From Rhodopseudomonas palustris (GTDB lineage: Bacteria > Pseudomonadota > Alphaproteobacteria > Rhizobiales > Xanthobacteraceae), in contig JACRJB010000043.1 in NCBI GenBank assembly GCA_016215605.1, positions 1-64,000 on the forward strand: a stretch of 64,000 nucleotides of DNA. The letters run 5' to 3'. Shown piece after piece: positions 9,554-21,138 of this stretch. Both the position numbers and the translations under genes were made by a program. The stretch's first letter is position 1; the number at the start of each line of letters is the position of its first letter. Below the pieces are notes generated by a model, which ran no database searches, had not been told where the DNA came from, and worked only from the letters and a program-made list of their open reading frames with translations.

Positions 9554-9862
9554 TCAGCCCGGCTGCGGGCCGTCATAGCCCTCGATGATAACCAAATCGC
9601 TTTCCGAATACGGGGCACGTGCCTTGATCAGCGCCTGATATTCCGGAGAGTGAAAGCAGGCGAGTGCGGTGGCGTAGTCCTTGAACTCGATCACCACATT
9701 GCGGCTGCGCGACGAGCCTTCGGCGGTCTCGAAGGTTCCGGCGCGGACCAAGAACCGGGCGCCGTATTTGGCGAACACCGCGCCATTGTGAGCAACGTAG
9801 TCACGCTTGTAGCCGTCGAGGTCGTGCACATCGACCCGCGCCACCCAGTAGCCTTTGGCCAT
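9554..9862 (-). CDS. DUF1330 family protein
   Basis: A 102-residue single-domain protein of the DUF1330 family (dimeric ferredoxin-like alpha/beta barrel fold). Characteristic segments are MAKGYWVARVDVHD at the start, the KYGARFLVRAG strand and VVIEFKDYATALACFHSPEY. No enzyme activity is established for most members. The start has AGGAGAG about 5 bases upstream. It lies 15 bases after pyrF and is probably cotranscribed with it. Confidence 0.88.
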   Translation of the reverse strand: MAKGYWVARVDVHDLDGYKRDYVAHNGAVFAKYGARFLVRAGTFETAEGSSRSRNVVIEFKDYATALACFHSPEYQALIKARAPYSESDLVIIEGYDGPQPG

Positions 9863-9877
9863 CGTTCTCTCCTGTCG

Positions 9878-10585
9878 TTATTTCGCAGCCGCGATCTCGG
9901 CGACGATCGCCTCTGCCGCCTGCTTTGGATCGGCCGCGTCCATCACCGGACGCCCGACCACGAGATGACTGGCCCCGGCCGCGATCGCCCGCGCCGGCGT
10001 CATGATCCGCTTCTGATCGCCCGCGGCCGCGCCGGCCGGCCGGATTCCCGGCGTCACCAGCGCCATGGCGGGGCCGACGATGCCGCGCAAATGAGCCGCT
10101 TCTTCCGGCGAGCACACCAGCCCGTCGACGCCGATCGCCAGCGCCTGCCGCGCCCGCGCCTCGACCAGATCACGCACGCCGAGCGTGTAGCCGGCGTCAG
10201 CGAGATCGGTGTCGTCGTAGGAGGTCAGCACGGTGACGGCGAGGATCTTCAGGCCCGACTTGCCACGCGCCTCGACCGCGGCCTTCATCGTTTGCGGATA
10301 AGCGTGCACGGTGAGAAAGGTCGCGCCGAGCGAATTCAGACTTTCGACCCCGCGCGCCACCGTATTGCCGATGTCGTGCAGCTTGAGATCGACGAACACC
10401 ATCTTGCCCGCATCGATCAGCTTCGGCACCAGCGCGAGCCCGCCGGCATAGGCGAGCTGATAGCCGATCTTGTAGAAGCCGACGCTGTCACCGAGCTTCC
10501 CGATCATCGCCTCGGCGGCGTCGACGCTGGGGACGTCCAGTGCAACGATCAGCCGGTCGCGATCGGCGGGGTCGGCATGCGCCAT
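9878..10585 (-). CDS. pyrF: Orotidine 5'-phosphate decarboxylase
   Basis: This catalyses the last step of UMP synthesis, decarboxylating OMP. The ~235-residue TIM barrel carries the signature [12 protein letters not shown] with the catalytic Asp-Lys-His-Asp array, and the phosphate-binding loop GIRPAGA near residue 180. ATG 10585 sits 6 bases after the stop codon of the upstream FMN reductase gene; a TTG at 10591 is a less likely start. It forms an operon with the flanking minus-strand genes. Confidence 0.96.
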   Translation of the reverse strand: MAHADPADRDRLIVALDVPSVDAAEAMIGKLGDSVGFYKIGYQLAYAGGLALVPKLIDAGKMVFVDLKLHDIGNTVARGVESLNSLGATFLTVHAYPQTMKAAVEARGKSGLKILAVTVLTSYDDTDLADAGYTLGVRDLVEARARQALAIGVDGLVCSPEEAAHLRGIVGPAMALVTPGIRPAGAAAGDQKRIMTPARAIAAGASHLVVGRPVMDAADPKQAAEAIVAEIAAAK

Positions 10586-10591
10586 GACCAA

Positions 10592-11173
10592 TTACCTCAT
10601 CATCTGTTGGGCGAAGTCGATCAATTGTCGAACCATCGCGTCCATCGCTGCGATGTCGGCGGGAAGCTTGAGCCGGTCGGTGTCGTCATAGGCCTGATGC
10701 GCAAACGACAGCGTGAGCTGATTGGGGATCACCGGGGCACGGCAGCCGGACAGGATCAGGCGCAGCGCCGCCAGACAGCGTGCACCACCGAGCTTGCCTT
10801 CGGAGGCCGAAGCGAGCGCAAAGGCGCGTTCGCGAAACACCTGGCCCTGGCTTTCGTGCGGATCCTCGACCCGCGACACCCAGTCGATCGCGTTCTTCAG
10901 CAGCGCCGGCGGTGCGGAATTGTATTCCGGGCTGACGATCAGCACGCCGTGATGCGCACCGATCATCCGCTTCAGATTGACGGCGTTGACCGGTACGCCC
11001 GACTTCGCCTCGAAGTCGGCGTCGTAGATCGGCAGCGGATAATCGGCCAGCGACAGCCGGGTGACGTCGACGTCGGCGCGGGCGAATTCATGCGCCGCGG
11101 CCGCCGCCAGCCGCACATTGTGCGAACCGGTGCGCAGCGAGCCGGGAATGACGAGGATCTTCACCGCTGACAT
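10592..11173 (-). CDS. NADPH-dependent FMN reductase family protein
   Basis: A flavodoxin-fold oxidoreductase of 193 residues. The FMN phosphate loop is PGSLRTGSHN near the N-terminus, and SPEYNSAPPALLKNAIDWVSR is the typical second motif of this family (azoreductase/chromate-reductase-like). The physiological substrate cannot be read from the sequence. AGGAGG lies just before ATG 11173. It is first in the run leading to pyrF and DUF1330. Confidence 0.9.
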   Translation of the reverse strand: MSAVKILVIPGSLRTGSHNVRLAAAAAHEFARADVDVTRLSLADYPLPIYDADFEAKSGVPVNAVNLKRMIGAHHGVLIVSPEYNSAPPALLKNAIDWVSRVEDPHESQGQVFRERAFALASASEGKLGGARCLAALRLILSGCRAPVIPNQLTLSFAHQAYDDTDRLKLPADIAAMDAMVRQLIDFAQQMMR

Positions 11174-11329
11174 GACGCCGACCTCCTGCTGCCGACAACC
11201 GCGACCGTGGCCGCGCTTTGTTTAGCGAAATTGCCCGGCGAAAGAACACCGGAATTTCCATCGGGGTCGACGGTTGTGGGAAACACGGCGGTGAGCTTGT
11301 GCGGAGCGGTCGCCGGGAACGGCGGAGGC

Positions 11330-11932
11330 TCAACGCTTGCGATAGACCCAGACCCGGGCGGGCGGGATATTCATCCAGATCCGTTCGGACGCCTCGGTGG
11401 CGACACCCGGGAGGGATTTCGGAATTGGCGGCGCGACCGAGTAGGTGAACTGCACGAACGGCGCGCCGGGCTCGAGCAGGTTGAAGGAATCGCGGATCAG
11501 CTTCATCCGGGTCAGCATCGGCTTGGTGACCAGCGGAAGGCCCGACACCACCGCGGTGGCCGGCTCCGGCAGCACATCCCACAGCGAGTCGCGCAGCCGG
11601 TAGGCGTCGCCCTGCACCACGGTCGCTTGCGGATAGCGCTCGCGCAACAGCGCGCAGAAGCTCGGATTGTATTCGACCAGCACCAGCCGCTTCTGGTCGA
11701 CGCCGTGCTCGACCAGCGCGTTGGTAATCGCGCCGGTCCCGGGTCCGAGTTCGACGACGGGTCCGGTGGAGTCGATGTCGACATATTGCGCCATGGTCCG
11801 GGCCAGCAATTTGCCCGACGGCATTACCGCACCCATGTGCAGCGGCTTTTCGATCCACGAACGAAGGAAGCGAACCTCGTCGTCGAGACGTGGCGGCTTC
11901 TTCAACGCGCGAACCGTGGACTGCAAAGCCAT
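11330..11932 (-). CDS. pmtA: PmtA-like phospholipid N-methyltransferase
   Basis: A 200-residue class I SAM-dependent methyltransferase resembling alphaproteobacterial PmtA, which converts phosphatidylethanolamine toward phosphatidylcholine at the inner membrane. The start RFLRSWIEKPLHMGAVMPSG is typical of the family. Motif I is VVELGPGTGAITNALV, followed by LVLVEYNPSFCALLRERYP and a SGLPLVTKPM catalytic-loop region. It is also loosely similar to rRNA adenine dimethylases, but the first helix argues for a lipid enzyme. The 156-base gap to the FMN reductase (11174-11329) has nothing I can name. Confidence 0.75.
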   Translation of the reverse strand: MALQSTVRALKKPPRLDDEVRFLRSWIEKPLHMGAVMPSGKLLARTMAQYVDIDSTGPVVELGPGTGAITNALVEHGVDQKRLVLVEYNPSFCALLRERYPQATVVQGDAYRLRDSLWDVLPEPATAVVSGLPLVTKPMLTRMKLIRDSFNLLEPGAPFVQFTYSVAPPIPKSLPGVATEASERIWMNIPPARVWVYRKR

Positions 11933-12025
11933 TCCGCTACCAAACCGGGGAGGTATTTTGGCCCAGTGTCAAATTATTGTTACAGCACAAGTATAGGGCG
12001 CTCCCCAGCCGGTCAAGTTAGACAG

Positions 12026-13165
12026 TTAGGGAGTGTTCGCGCGCGAGCCGAAGAAGTCCTTGACCTTGGAGAAGAAACCCGCGGCCTCCGGTTGGGTTGC
12101 ACCGGACGATAATTTTTCGAACTCGGCCAGCAGCTCCTGCTGCTTCTTGGTCAAATTCTGCGGCGTTTCCACGGCAACCTGAACATACATGTCGCCGACC
12201 TGGCGCGAACGCAGCACCGGCATGCCTTTTCCCGCAATGCGGAAACGCCGGCCGGTCTGGGTGCCCGACGGCACCTTCACCTTGGTCTTGCCGCGCTCGA
12301 TGGTCGGCACCTCGAATTCGCCGCCCAGAGCCGCCGTCACCATCGAAATCGGCACCCGGCAGTGCAGATCGGCGCCATCGCGCTGGAAGATGGCGTGGGA
12401 AGCCAGCGACAGGAAGATGTAGAGATCGCCCGGCGGTCCGCCGCGGACGCCGGCCTCGCCTTCGCCGGCCAGACGGATGCGGGTGCCGTCCTCGACGCCC
12501 TGCGGGATGTTGACCGACAACGTCCGCTCCCGGGTCACCCGGCCCAAGCCGGTGCAGGACGGACAGGGATCCTCGATGATCTGACCGCGCCCCTGGCAGC
12601 TGGGGCAGGTGCGCTCCAGCGTGAAGAAGCCCTGGGCCTGGCGGACCCGGCCAGCGCCGCCACAGGTCGAACAGGTCTTCGGCTTGGTGCCGGCCTTGGC
12701 GCCGGTGCCCGAGCAGGACTCGCAGGTCACCGAGACCGGGATTTCGATCTGCGCGGTCTTGCCCTTGAAGGCGTCCTCGAGGGTGATTTCCATGTTGTAG
12801 CGCAGGTCGGCGCCACGCTCGCGGCCGGTGCCGCGGCCGCGCTGCCCGGCCATGCCGAACAGATCCTCGAAAATGTCGGAGAACGACGAGGCGAAGCCGG
12901 CGCCGAAGCCGGCACCACCGCCGCCCATGCCCTGCTCGAAGGCGGCATGGCCGTAGCGGTCGTAGGCGGCGCGCTTGTCACCGTCCTTGAGGACTTCGTA
13001 GGCTTCGTTGATTTCCTTGAACTTGACCTCGCTCGACGCATCGCCCGGATTGCGATCCGGATGCCATTTCATCGCGAGCTTGCGAAATGCGCTCTTGAGC
13101 GTCGATTCGTCGGCGCTCCGCTCGACTTCAAGGGTTTCGTAATAGCAACGCTTGGTGGTGGACAT
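12026..13165 (-). CDS. dnaJ: Chaperone DnaJ (Hsp40)
   Basis: The co-chaperone that loads clients on DnaK and stimulates its ATPase. It has 379 residues in the full type I layout: J domain (residues 1-70) with the HPD triad in KWHPDRNPG, a Gly-rich linker ([13 protein letters not shown]), four CxxCxGxG zinc repeats ([32 protein letters not shown]) and the C-terminal client-binding domain. It follows dnaK after 140 bases that contain a strong hairpin (13240-13286), so it is expected to be read from the dnaK heat-shock promoter. Confidence 0.97.
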   Translation of the reverse strand: MSTTKRCYYETLEVERSADESTLKSAFRKLAMKWHPDRNPGDASSEVKFKEINEAYEVLKDGDKRAAYDRYGHAAFEQGMGGGGAGFGAGFASSFSDIFEDLFGMAGQRGRGTGRERGADLRYNMEITLEDAFKGKTAQIEIPVSVTCESCSGTGAKAGTKPKTCSTCGGAGRVRQAQGFFTLERTCPSCQGRGQIIEDPCPSCTGLGRVTRERTLSVNIPQGVEDGTRIRLAGEGEAGVRGGPPGDLYIFLSLASHAIFQRDGADLHCRVPISMVTAALGGEFEVPTIERGKTKVKVPSGTQTGRRFRIAGKGMPVLRSRQVGDMYVQVAVETPQNLTKKQQELLAEFEKLSSGATQPEAAGFFSKVKDFFGSRANTP

Positions 13166-13239
13166 CCGTCAAACCTGCTCGATCCAATTGACCCTCGAGG
13201 GAACGTGCATGCTTCATGCCGTCCCAGGCCCAACGAAAG

Positions 13240-13286
13240 CAACCCCCACCTGATGTCCGCAGAACGCGTTCGTCAGATGGGGGCTG
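13240..13286 (-). terminator. dnaK-dnaJ intercistronic hairpin (attenuator or processing site)
   Basis: On the minus strand CAGCCCCCATCTGA (13286-13273) pairs with TCAGGTGGGGGTTG (13253-13240): 14 bp with two G-U wobbles around a 19-base loop, 20 bases after the dnaK stop. The downstream T tract is weak (CTTTCGTT), so partial termination or RNA protection is more likely than full termination. Confidence 0.6.
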
Positions 13287-13305
13287 CGATCTCCGTCTCG
13301 AAGTC

Positions 13306-15216
<1,911 letters not shown>

Positions 15217-15304
15217 ATCCTTCCTTTTGCGGCGAGTTGGGCGGGCCCTGACGGCGCACCAGCCCAAACCCCCAAATATCAAATGCTCGCGATTGTGCGG
15301 CGGT

Positions 15305-15340
15305 GAGCCTCATATAGGAGGGGGGGTGGTGGCCGCAAGG
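15305..15340 (-). promoter_or_regulatory. RpoH (sigma-32) heat-shock promoter of dnaK
   Basis: Read on the minus strand, CTTG (15339-15336) is followed after exactly 17 bases by CCTATATGAG (15318-15309). This matches the alphaproteobacterial RpoH consensus CTTG-N17/18-CYTATNTnnG at every fixed position. Transcription would start near 15303, giving an untranslated leader of about 90 bases. No CIRCE inverted repeat (TTAGCACTC-N9-GAGTGCTAA) is visible here. Confidence 0.8.
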
Positions 15341-15600
15341 ACTGGCGGACGGCTTCGCTCACGAAAACATGGGCTTTAACGAATCCTTGCCGGCCAAGGT
15401 GACGGGCCGGCGTGCTGCGGTTTTGCGGTCCGGAACGGCGCGCGATCGCGGCCGGTCGTCTCATCATGGGGTTGCGCCTTGACGGTCCGGCAGGACGTGA
15501 TCTGGTGACCTCGACCGAAAATTCGGCGGCGCTGCGATCGCCGGACGGGCGCCGCCGCCGACCATCGAACGGCCTCAATGCGACTTCAGTAGAGCCATCC

Positions 15601-16545
15601 ATGAGACAGATAGCGCGCCTCTTTGCGATTGCCGTGGCGGTTGCCGCCGTCACGCCGGCCGTCGCCGCCGACACCATCTATCCACGCGGCATCCGCGTCG
15701 GCGTCACGCCGATGCCAGGGCTGACCGAGTCGCAAGCGTTCCTCGGCTTCGAATCCGCCGGCCATGGCGTCAAGGTGCTGGTCGCCGAATTGCCCGGCCC
15801 GGCCTTCGGCGAAGTCGAAGCGGCCTTCAAGACCGTGCCGGAAGGCGCAATGGGCAAGGTGAAGCCCGAGAGCCTGCAGACCGCCGCCGGGACCGCCTAC
15901 TACACGGCCGAAGAGGCCGTGGTCGGGACCGACAAGGTGAAGCGCTATTCGCTGATCGTCGCCGGCAGCAAGTCGTTCTCGGGCTATGTCGCGGTCCAGG
16001 TCGCCGACAACGAGGCCCAGACCTACTCCGACGAGGCGGTGAAGAAGATGCTGTCCTCGGTCTCGGTCCGGCAGCAGGTGCCGGTCCAGGAGCAGGTCGC
16101 GCAGATGCCGTTCAACGTTCGCGACCTCGGCGACTTCAAGACGGTGCGGACGCTGGCGCCGGGCGCTGCGTTGCTGCTCGCGGACGGCAACGAGGAATCC
16201 GGCATCGAAGGTTCGCCGTTCATGGTGCTCGGCCTGATCGGCTCGGTGCCGGAGCAGACCGACGATCGGGCCCGCTTCGCCCAGCAGGCCGCCGCCACCA
16301 TTCCGGGTCTGCGCGAGGCCCGGATCACGACGTCCGAGCCGATGCGGATCGACGGCTCGCCCGGCTTCGAGACCCGGATCGAAGCCGTCAGCGGCAAGGA
16401 CAACACCCCCGTCACCGTGGTGCAGTGGCTGCGTTTCGGCAGCGCCAGCGTGGCGATTCGGGTGATCGGCAGCTCGCCGCGCGATCAATGGTCGGACGCG
16501 TTTCCGCGCTTTCGCAAGGTGCGCGACGGGCTGAAGGGCCGCTGA
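15601..16545 (+). CDS. Exported protein of unknown function between dnaK and grpE
   Basis: A 314-residue protein I do not recognise. It begins with a clear signal peptide (MRQIARLFAIAVAVAAVTPAVAA, cut near residue 23). The mature part is soluble, without cysteine clusters or catalytic motifs I can name; it looks like two related alpha/beta halves, each with a long helix-strand pattern. ATG 15601 is chosen because it starts the signal peptide; an upstream frame from 15412 adds a low-complexity stretch with no support. It is divergent from dnaK and abuts grpE tail to tail with no intervening base. Confidence 0.8.
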   Translation: MRQIARLFAIAVAVAAVTPAVAADTIYPRGIRVGVTPMPGLTESQAFLGFESAGHGVKVLVAELPGPAFGEVEAAFKTVPEGAMGKVKPESLQTAAGTAYYTAEEAVVGTDKVKRYSLIVAGSKSFSGYVAVQVADNEAQTYSDEAVKKMLSSVSVRQQVPVQEQVAQMPFNVRDLGDFKTVRTLAPGAALLLADGNEESGIEGSPFMVLGLIGSVPEQTDDRARFAQQAAATIPGLREARITTSEPMRIDGSPGFETRIEAVSGKDNTPVTVVQWLRFGSASVAIRVIGSSPRDQWSDAFPRFRKVRDGLKGR

Positions 16546-17154
16546 TCAGGCCTCGTTGGCGGCGGCCGGGGCCGGCTTGGCGCCGCCCTTGGACACGCCG
16601 ACCAGCGCCGGACGCAGCACGCGTTCGCCGATCATGAACCCGGCCTGCACCACCTGCACGACGGTGCCCGCCGGCACCGACGGATCCGGCACTTCGTACA
16701 TCGCCTGCTGGAAGTTCGGATCGAACTTCTCGCCCTGCGGATCGAATTTCTTGACGCCATTCTTCTCCAGCGCGTTGATCAGCGAGCGCTCGGTGAGTTC
16801 GACGCCTTCGATCAGGCCCTTCAGACCCGCATCGGCGTTGGCCCGCGCTTCGGCCGGAACGGCATCGAGCGCGCGCTGCAGATTGTCGGCGATCTCGAGC
16901 ACGTCGCGGGCGAATGCGGTGACGCCGTAGGTCCGTGCGTCGGCGACTTCCTTCTGGGTCCGGCGGCGCAGATTCTCCATTTCAGCCAGCGTGCGCAGCA
17001 TCTTGTCGCGCGCCTCGGCGGCTTCCTTGACCAGCGCCTCGTTCGGGCCTTCTTCCGGGTCGTCCGGCATGATGTACGGCTTGGAAACCACCGGATCGGC
17101 GGCTGCCTGCGCCTGGTCCTGGTTGTTGTCCTTGGGTCCGTTGGAATCGGTCAT
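16546..17154 (-). CDS. grpE: Nucleotide exchange factor GrpE
   Basis: This releases ADP from DnaK. It has 202 residues: an acidic, disordered N-terminus, a long coiled-coil helix ([20 protein letters not shown] and onward) and the C-terminal beta domain with [33 protein letters not shown] and VGVSKG, all conserved in GrpE. ATG 17154 has AAAGGTAG upstream. It is 94 bases downstream of hrcA on the same strand and probably shares its transcript. Confidence 0.96.
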   Translation of the reverse strand: MTDSNGPKDNNQDQAQAAADPVVSKPYIMPDDPEEGPNEALVKEAAEARDKMLRTLAEMENLRRRTQKEVADARTYGVTAFARDVLEIADNLQRALDAVPAEARANADAGLKGLIEGVELTERSLINALEKNGVKKFDPQGEKFDPNFQQAMYEVPDPSVPAGTVVQVVQAGFMIGERVLRPALVGVSKGGAKPAPAAANEA

Positions 17155-17248
17155 CACGCTACCTTTTGAGAGAAAAGTCTGGATCGATTGGGAATGGGCT
17201 GGCCGGGATATCGTGGTTTGCGCCGCGAAAATCAAGCTTGGGACGGCG

Positions 17249-18337
17249 TCAGCCGCCCAACATCTGGCTGACGATGCGCGCGGTGTAGTCGACCATCGGG
17301 ATCACCCGCGCGTAGTTCAGCCGCGTCGGCCCGATCACGCCGAGCACGCCGACGATATGGCCGGCGCCGTCGCTGTAGGGCGCGATGATGGTCGACGAAC
17401 CGGACAGCGAGAACAGCTTGTTCTCCGACCCGATGAAGATCCGCACGCCTTCGGCGCGCTCGGCGCGGCCGAGCAGATCGACCACGCCCCGCTTGGTCTC
17501 GAGATCGTCGAACAGCAGCCGCACCCGCTCGAGGTCTTCGAGCGCGTGCAGATCCTCCAGCAGATTGGCTTGGCCCCGGACGATCAGCTGACGATCCTCG
17601 CCGTCGCCGCCGGACCAGCTTGCGATCCCGGCCGAGATGACCTTCTGGGTGAGCTGATCGAGCTCGCTGCGATCCTGCGACAGCATGGTTTCCAGCTCGA
17701 GCCGGGCTTCGGCGAGCGTCCGGCCGCGAATCCGGGCGTTGAGAAAGTTGGTCGCCTCGATCAGCGCCGACGACGGCACGCCGGGCGGCAGCGTCAGCAC
17801 GCGGTTCTCGACCTGGCCGTCCTCCGCCACCAGGATCACCAGCGCGCGCTCCGGCTCCAGCCGGACGAATTCGATATGTTTGAGCCGGACGTTGGATTTG
17901 GCGGTCAGCACCACGGCGGCGGCCCGGGTCAGGCCGGACAGCCGGGTCAGCGCCTCGCCGAGCGCGGCCTCGACGGTCTGGGCCTGCCCGACCGAGGCGA
18001 GCTGCGCCTGGATCGATTGCCGTTCCGGCTCGGTCAGGTCGCCGACCTGCATCAGCGCATCGACGAAGAAACGCAGGCCGAGTTCGGTCGGCAGCCGGCC
18101 GGCCGATGTGTGCGGCGCATAGATCAGGCCGAGCTGTTCCAGATCGGCCATCACGTTACGCACCGAGGCCGGCGACAGCGGCATCGAGATCAGCCGCGAG
18201 ATGTTGCGCGAGCCGACCGGCTCCCCGGTCGCCAGATAGCTTTCGACGATCTGGCGAAAGATATCGCGGGAGCGTTCGTTGAGCTGGGCCAGTCCGCTGG
18301 TGGGCGCGATCAAACCGATCGGATCGTGATGAGCCAA
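17249..18337 (-). CDS. hrcA: Heat-inducible transcription repressor HrcA
   Basis: A repressor that binds CIRCE operators, classically at groESL. It has 362 residues: an N-terminal winged helix ([64 protein letters not shown]), a central GAF-like region and a C-terminal dimer part with [18 protein letters not shown]. The start appears to be TTG at 18337: GGAGG lies 6 bases before it and the family N-terminus follows directly. No CIRCE element is visible upstream, so self-repression is not evident. It is divergent from rph. Confidence 0.93.
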   Translation of the reverse strand: MAHHDPIGLIAPTSGLAQLNERSRDIFRQIVESYLATGEPVGSRNISRLISMPLSPASVRNVMADLEQLGLIYAPHTSAGRLPTELGLRFFVDALMQVGDLTEPERQSIQAQLASVGQAQTVEAALGEALTRLSGLTRAAAVVLTAKSNVRLKHIEFVRLEPERALVILVAEDGQVENRVLTLPPGVPSSALIEATNFLNARIRGRTLAEARLELETMLSQDRSELDQLTQKVISAGIASWSGGDGEDRQLIVRGQANLLEDLHALEDLERVRLLFDDLETKRGVVDLLGRAERAEGVRIFIGSENKLFSLSGSSTIIAPYSDGAGHIVGVLGVIGPTRLNYARVIPMVDYTARIVSQMLGG

Positions 18338-18487
18338 ATTGTCCTCCGTTCCCCCTCTAATCTGTCGTTGCCGGCGTCCGGTTACAAGCCGGGAGGTGGT
18401 CGGGCGGCCAGCGCCCTTGCCGCTGCGGCGCTCCGCCCCTAAAAGCAGCCCAGATCGCCATTTCCCGAAATTGACGGAGGATTTCCC

Positions 18488-19201
18488 ATGCGGCCAAGCC
18501 GCCGTGCGCCCGACGAATTGCGCGCCGTGTCGCTGGAGCGAGGCGTCGTGAAATACGCCGAGGGCTCCTGCCTGGTTAAGTTTGGCGACACCCATGTGCT
18601 GGTGACGGCGACTCTGGAAGAGCGGCTGCCGCCGTGGCTGAAGGGCCAGGGCCGCGGCTGGGTGACGGCCGAATACGGCATGCTGCCGCGCGCCACGCTG
18701 GAACGTACCCGCCGCGAGGCCGCGGCCGGCAAGCAGAACGGCCGCACCGTGGAAATCCAGCGCCTGATCGGGCGTTCGCTGCGCACCATCGTCGATCTGG
18801 AGGCGCTCGGCGAACGCCAGATCACGGTCGATTGCGACGTGCTGCAGGCCGACGGCGGTACCCGGACGGCCTCGATTACCGGCGCCTGGGTGGCGCTGGC
18901 CGACTGCCTCGCCTGGATGAAGGCCCGCAACATGACCAGGGGGCAGGTGCTGCGCGACAACGTCGCGGCGATTTCCTGTGGCATCTACAACGGCACGCCG
19001 GTGCTCGACCTCGACTACGCCGAGGATTCGGAAGCCGAGACCGACGCCAATTTCGTCATGACCGGCGACGGCCGGATCGTCGAGGTGCAGGGCACGGCTG
19101 AAAAGACGCCGTTCTCGCAGGAGGAGTTCCTGGCGCTGATGGCGCTGGCGCAGAAGGGCGTGTCCCGGCTGGTCGATCTGCAGAAAATGGCGGTGGCGTG
19201 A
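18488..19201 (+). CDS. rph: Ribonuclease PH
   Basis: A phosphorolytic 3' exoribonuclease that trims tRNA precursors. The 237 residues match the family length. It opens [15 protein letters not shown] and carries [17 protein letters not shown], the phosphate-binding region [15 protein letters not shown] and the C-terminal [21 protein letters not shown] lies 7 bases before ATG 18488. It is followed by rdgB after 51 bases. Confidence 0.97.
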   Translation: MRPSRRAPDELRAVSLERGVVKYAEGSCLVKFGDTHVLVTATLEERLPPWLKGQGRGWVTAEYGMLPRATLERTRREAAAGKQNGRTVEIQRLIGRSLRTIVDLEALGERQITVDCDVLQADGGTRTASITGAWVALADCLAWMKARNMTRGQVLRDNVAAISCGIYNGTPVLDLDYAEDSEAETDANFVMTGDGRIVEVQGTAEKTPFSQEEFLALMALAQKGVSRLVDLQKMAVA

Positions 19202-19252
19202 GTCATTCTTGCCACCCATTCGCGGCCGCTCCTGAGCTACGCTAGCGCCACC

Positions 19253-19885
19253 ATGCATCGTCGAATCAGCGGCCAGCTCGTGATCGCGACCCACAATCCC
19301 GGCAAGCTTGCCGAGATGCGGGAGCTGCTGGCCCCTTACGGCATCGAAGCCGTGTCGGCCGGCGAACTCGGCCTCGGCGAGCCGGACGAGACCGGCGACA
19401 GCTTCCGCGCCAACGCGAAGATCAAGGCCCAGGCCGCCGCACAGGCGGCGCAACTGCCTGCGTTTGCAGATGATTCCGGGCTGGCCGTGGATGCGCTCGA
19501 TGGCGCGCCGGGGATTTTCTCGGCGCGTTGGGCCGGCGAGGGCAAGGATTTCAACGCCGCGATGGCCCGGATCGAGCGGCTGCTGCAGGAGCGCGGCGCC
19601 ACCGCGGCGGAGCAGCGCGGCGCGCATTTCGTCTCCGCCCTGTGCGTCGCCTGGCCGGATGGGCATGTCGAAGAGGTCGAGGCGCGCGCCGACGGCACGC
19701 TGGTCTGGCCGCCGCGCGGCACCGCCGGCTTCGGCTACGATCCGATCTTCCTGCCCGACGGCTTCGATCGCACCTTCGGCGAAATGACCAGCATCGAGAA
19801 GCACGGCCTGCCGCCGCTCGGGCTCGGCCTGTCGCACCGCGCCAAGGCGTTCGTCAAACTGGCGGAGATCTGCCTTGCAGGCTAG
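19253..19885 (+). CDS. rdgB: XTP/dITP pyrophosphatase (RdgB/HAM1 family)
   Basis: This cleans the nucleotide pool by hydrolysing deaminated purine triphosphates (dITP, XTP) to monophosphates. It has 210 residues. The family signature is seen in [16 protein letters not shown] near the start, [17 protein letters not shown] with the metal-binding acidic residues, and [15 protein letters not shown]. Its last codons overlap the start of hemW, so the two are translationally coupled. Confidence 0.96.
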   Translation: MHRRISGQLVIATHNPGKLAEMRELLAPYGIEAVSAGELGLGEPDETGDSFRANAKIKAQAAAQAAQLPAFADDSGLAVDALDGAPGIFSARWAGEGKDFNAAMARIERLLQERGATAAEQRGAHFVSALCVAWPDGHVEEVEARADGTLVWPPRGTAGFGYDPIFLPDGFDRTFGEMTSIEKHGLPPLGLGLSHRAKAFVKLAEICLAG

Positions 19886-21047
19886 TTCCGACCAGGCCTT
19901 CGGCGTCCAAGCCTTTGGTGTCTACGTGCACTGGCCGTTCTGCCTGTCGAAGTGCCCGTATTGCGACTTCAACAGCCATGTCCGCCACGCCGCGATCGAC
20001 GAAGACCGCTTCGCCCGCGCCTTCGCGCGCGAAATCGAAACCACCGCGGCGCGGATCGGCCCACGCGAGGTGACCTCGATTTTCCTCGGCGGCGGCACGC
20101 CATCGCTGATGATGCCTTCGACCGCCGGGGCGATTCTCGACGCGATCGGCAAGCACTGGAACGTATCGCCCAAGGCTGAAGTCTCGCTCGAAGCTAATCC
20201 GACCAGCGTCGAGGCGACACGGTTTCGCGGTTACCGGGCCGCCGGCGTCAACCGCGTGTCGCTCGGCGTGCAGGCGCTCGACGACGCCTCGCTGAAGACG
20301 CTCGGCCGGCTGCACAGCGCGCAGGAAGCGATGGACGCGGTCGCGATCGCGCGCTCGGTATTCGACCGCTACTCGTTCGATCTGATCTACGCCCGCCCCG
20401 GCCAGACGCCGGCGATGTGGGAAGCCGAGCTGCGCCGCGCGATCGGCGAAGCAGCCGAGCATCTGTCGCTGTATCAGCTCACCATCGAAGCCGAGACGCC
20501 GTTCTTCGCGCTGCATCGCGCCGGCAAGCTGCAGACGCCGGACGAAGCGGTGTCGCGCGCGCTCTACGATGTGACGCAATCGGTCTGCGCCGAGCTCGGC
20601 CTGCCGGCCTACGAGATTTCCAACCATGCCCGGCCGGGCGCCGAGTGCCAGCATAATCTCGTCTACTGGCGCGGTCAGGAATATGCCGGGATCGGGCCCG
20701 GCGCGCATGGCCGGCTCGACATCGGCGGCACCCGCTACGCAGTCGCCACCGAGCGGCGGCCGGAGAGCTGGCTGATGCGAGTCGAGGCCAGCGGCCATGG
20801 CGTGGTGACCGACGACCGCCTCAACAGCGAAGAGCGCGCCGACGAATTCCTGCTGATGGGGCTGCGGCTCACCGAAGGCATCGACCCGCGGCGCTATCAG
20901 GCGCTGTCCGGTCGCTCGCTCGATCCGTCGCGGATCGCGCTGCTGCGCGCCGAAGGCGCGATCACGGTCGACGCCGACGGAAGGCTGCGCGTGACGCAAG
21001 CCGGCTTCCCGGTGCTCGACGCCGTGGTGGCGGATCTGGCGGCTTAA
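19875..21047 (+). CDS. hemW: HemW-like radical SAM protein (heme chaperone)
   Basis: Formerly annotated as oxygen-independent coproporphyrinogen oxidase-like; family work shows HemW binds heme and delivers it to respiratory enzymes. It has 390 residues: the radical-SAM cysteines in [12 protein letters not shown] (CX3CX2C), then [10 protein letters not shown], the [12 protein letters not shown] segment and a C-terminal HemN-like domain. The start is probably the TTG at 19875, overlapping rdgB by 11 bases, as no later ATG precedes the conserved [12 protein letters not shown] region closely enough. Confidence 0.92.
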   Translation: MQASSDQAFGVQAFGVYVHWPFCLSKCPYCDFNSHVRHAAIDEDRFARAFAREIETTAARIGPREVTSIFLGGGTPSLMMPSTAGAILDAIGKHWNVSPKAEVSLEANPTSVEATRFRGYRAAGVNRVSLGVQALDDASLKTLGRLHSAQEAMDAVAIARSVFDRYSFDLIYARPGQTPAMWEAELRRAIGEAAEHLSLYQLTIEAETPFFALHRAGKLQTPDEAVSRALYDVTQSVCAELGLPAYEISNHARPGAECQHNLVYWRGQEYAGIGPGAHGRLDIGGTRYAVATERRPESWLMRVEASGHGVVTDDRLNSEERADEFLLMGLRLTEGIDPRRYQALSGRSLDPSRIALLRAEGAITVDADGRLRVTQAGFPVLDAVVADLAA

Positions 21048-21056
21048 TCGCAATAC

Positions 21057-21102
21057 AGCCGTCATTCCGGGGCGCGCTGACGCGCGCCCCGGAATGACGG
21101 CT
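21057..21102. repeat. Perfect palindromic repeat between hemW and the LpoA-like gene
   Basis: AGCCGTCATTCCGGGGCGCG (21057-21076) and its exact reverse complement (21083-21102) are separated by 6 bases, giving a 20-bp stem. It lies between convergent genes and can act as a bidirectional transcription barrier. It belongs to the GTCATTCCGGGGCGC repeat family also seen at 32095 and 55818. Confidence 0.8.
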
Positions 21103-21138
21103 GAGCTTGCGCGTCGTGGCTTGCGACGTCGTCGCCGA

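Noticed and set aside
18338-18487. Possible CIRCE operator between hrcA and rph
   Set aside because: I found no TTAGCACTC-N9-GAGTGCTAA-like inverted repeat on either strand; HrcA self-regulation is not supported here.
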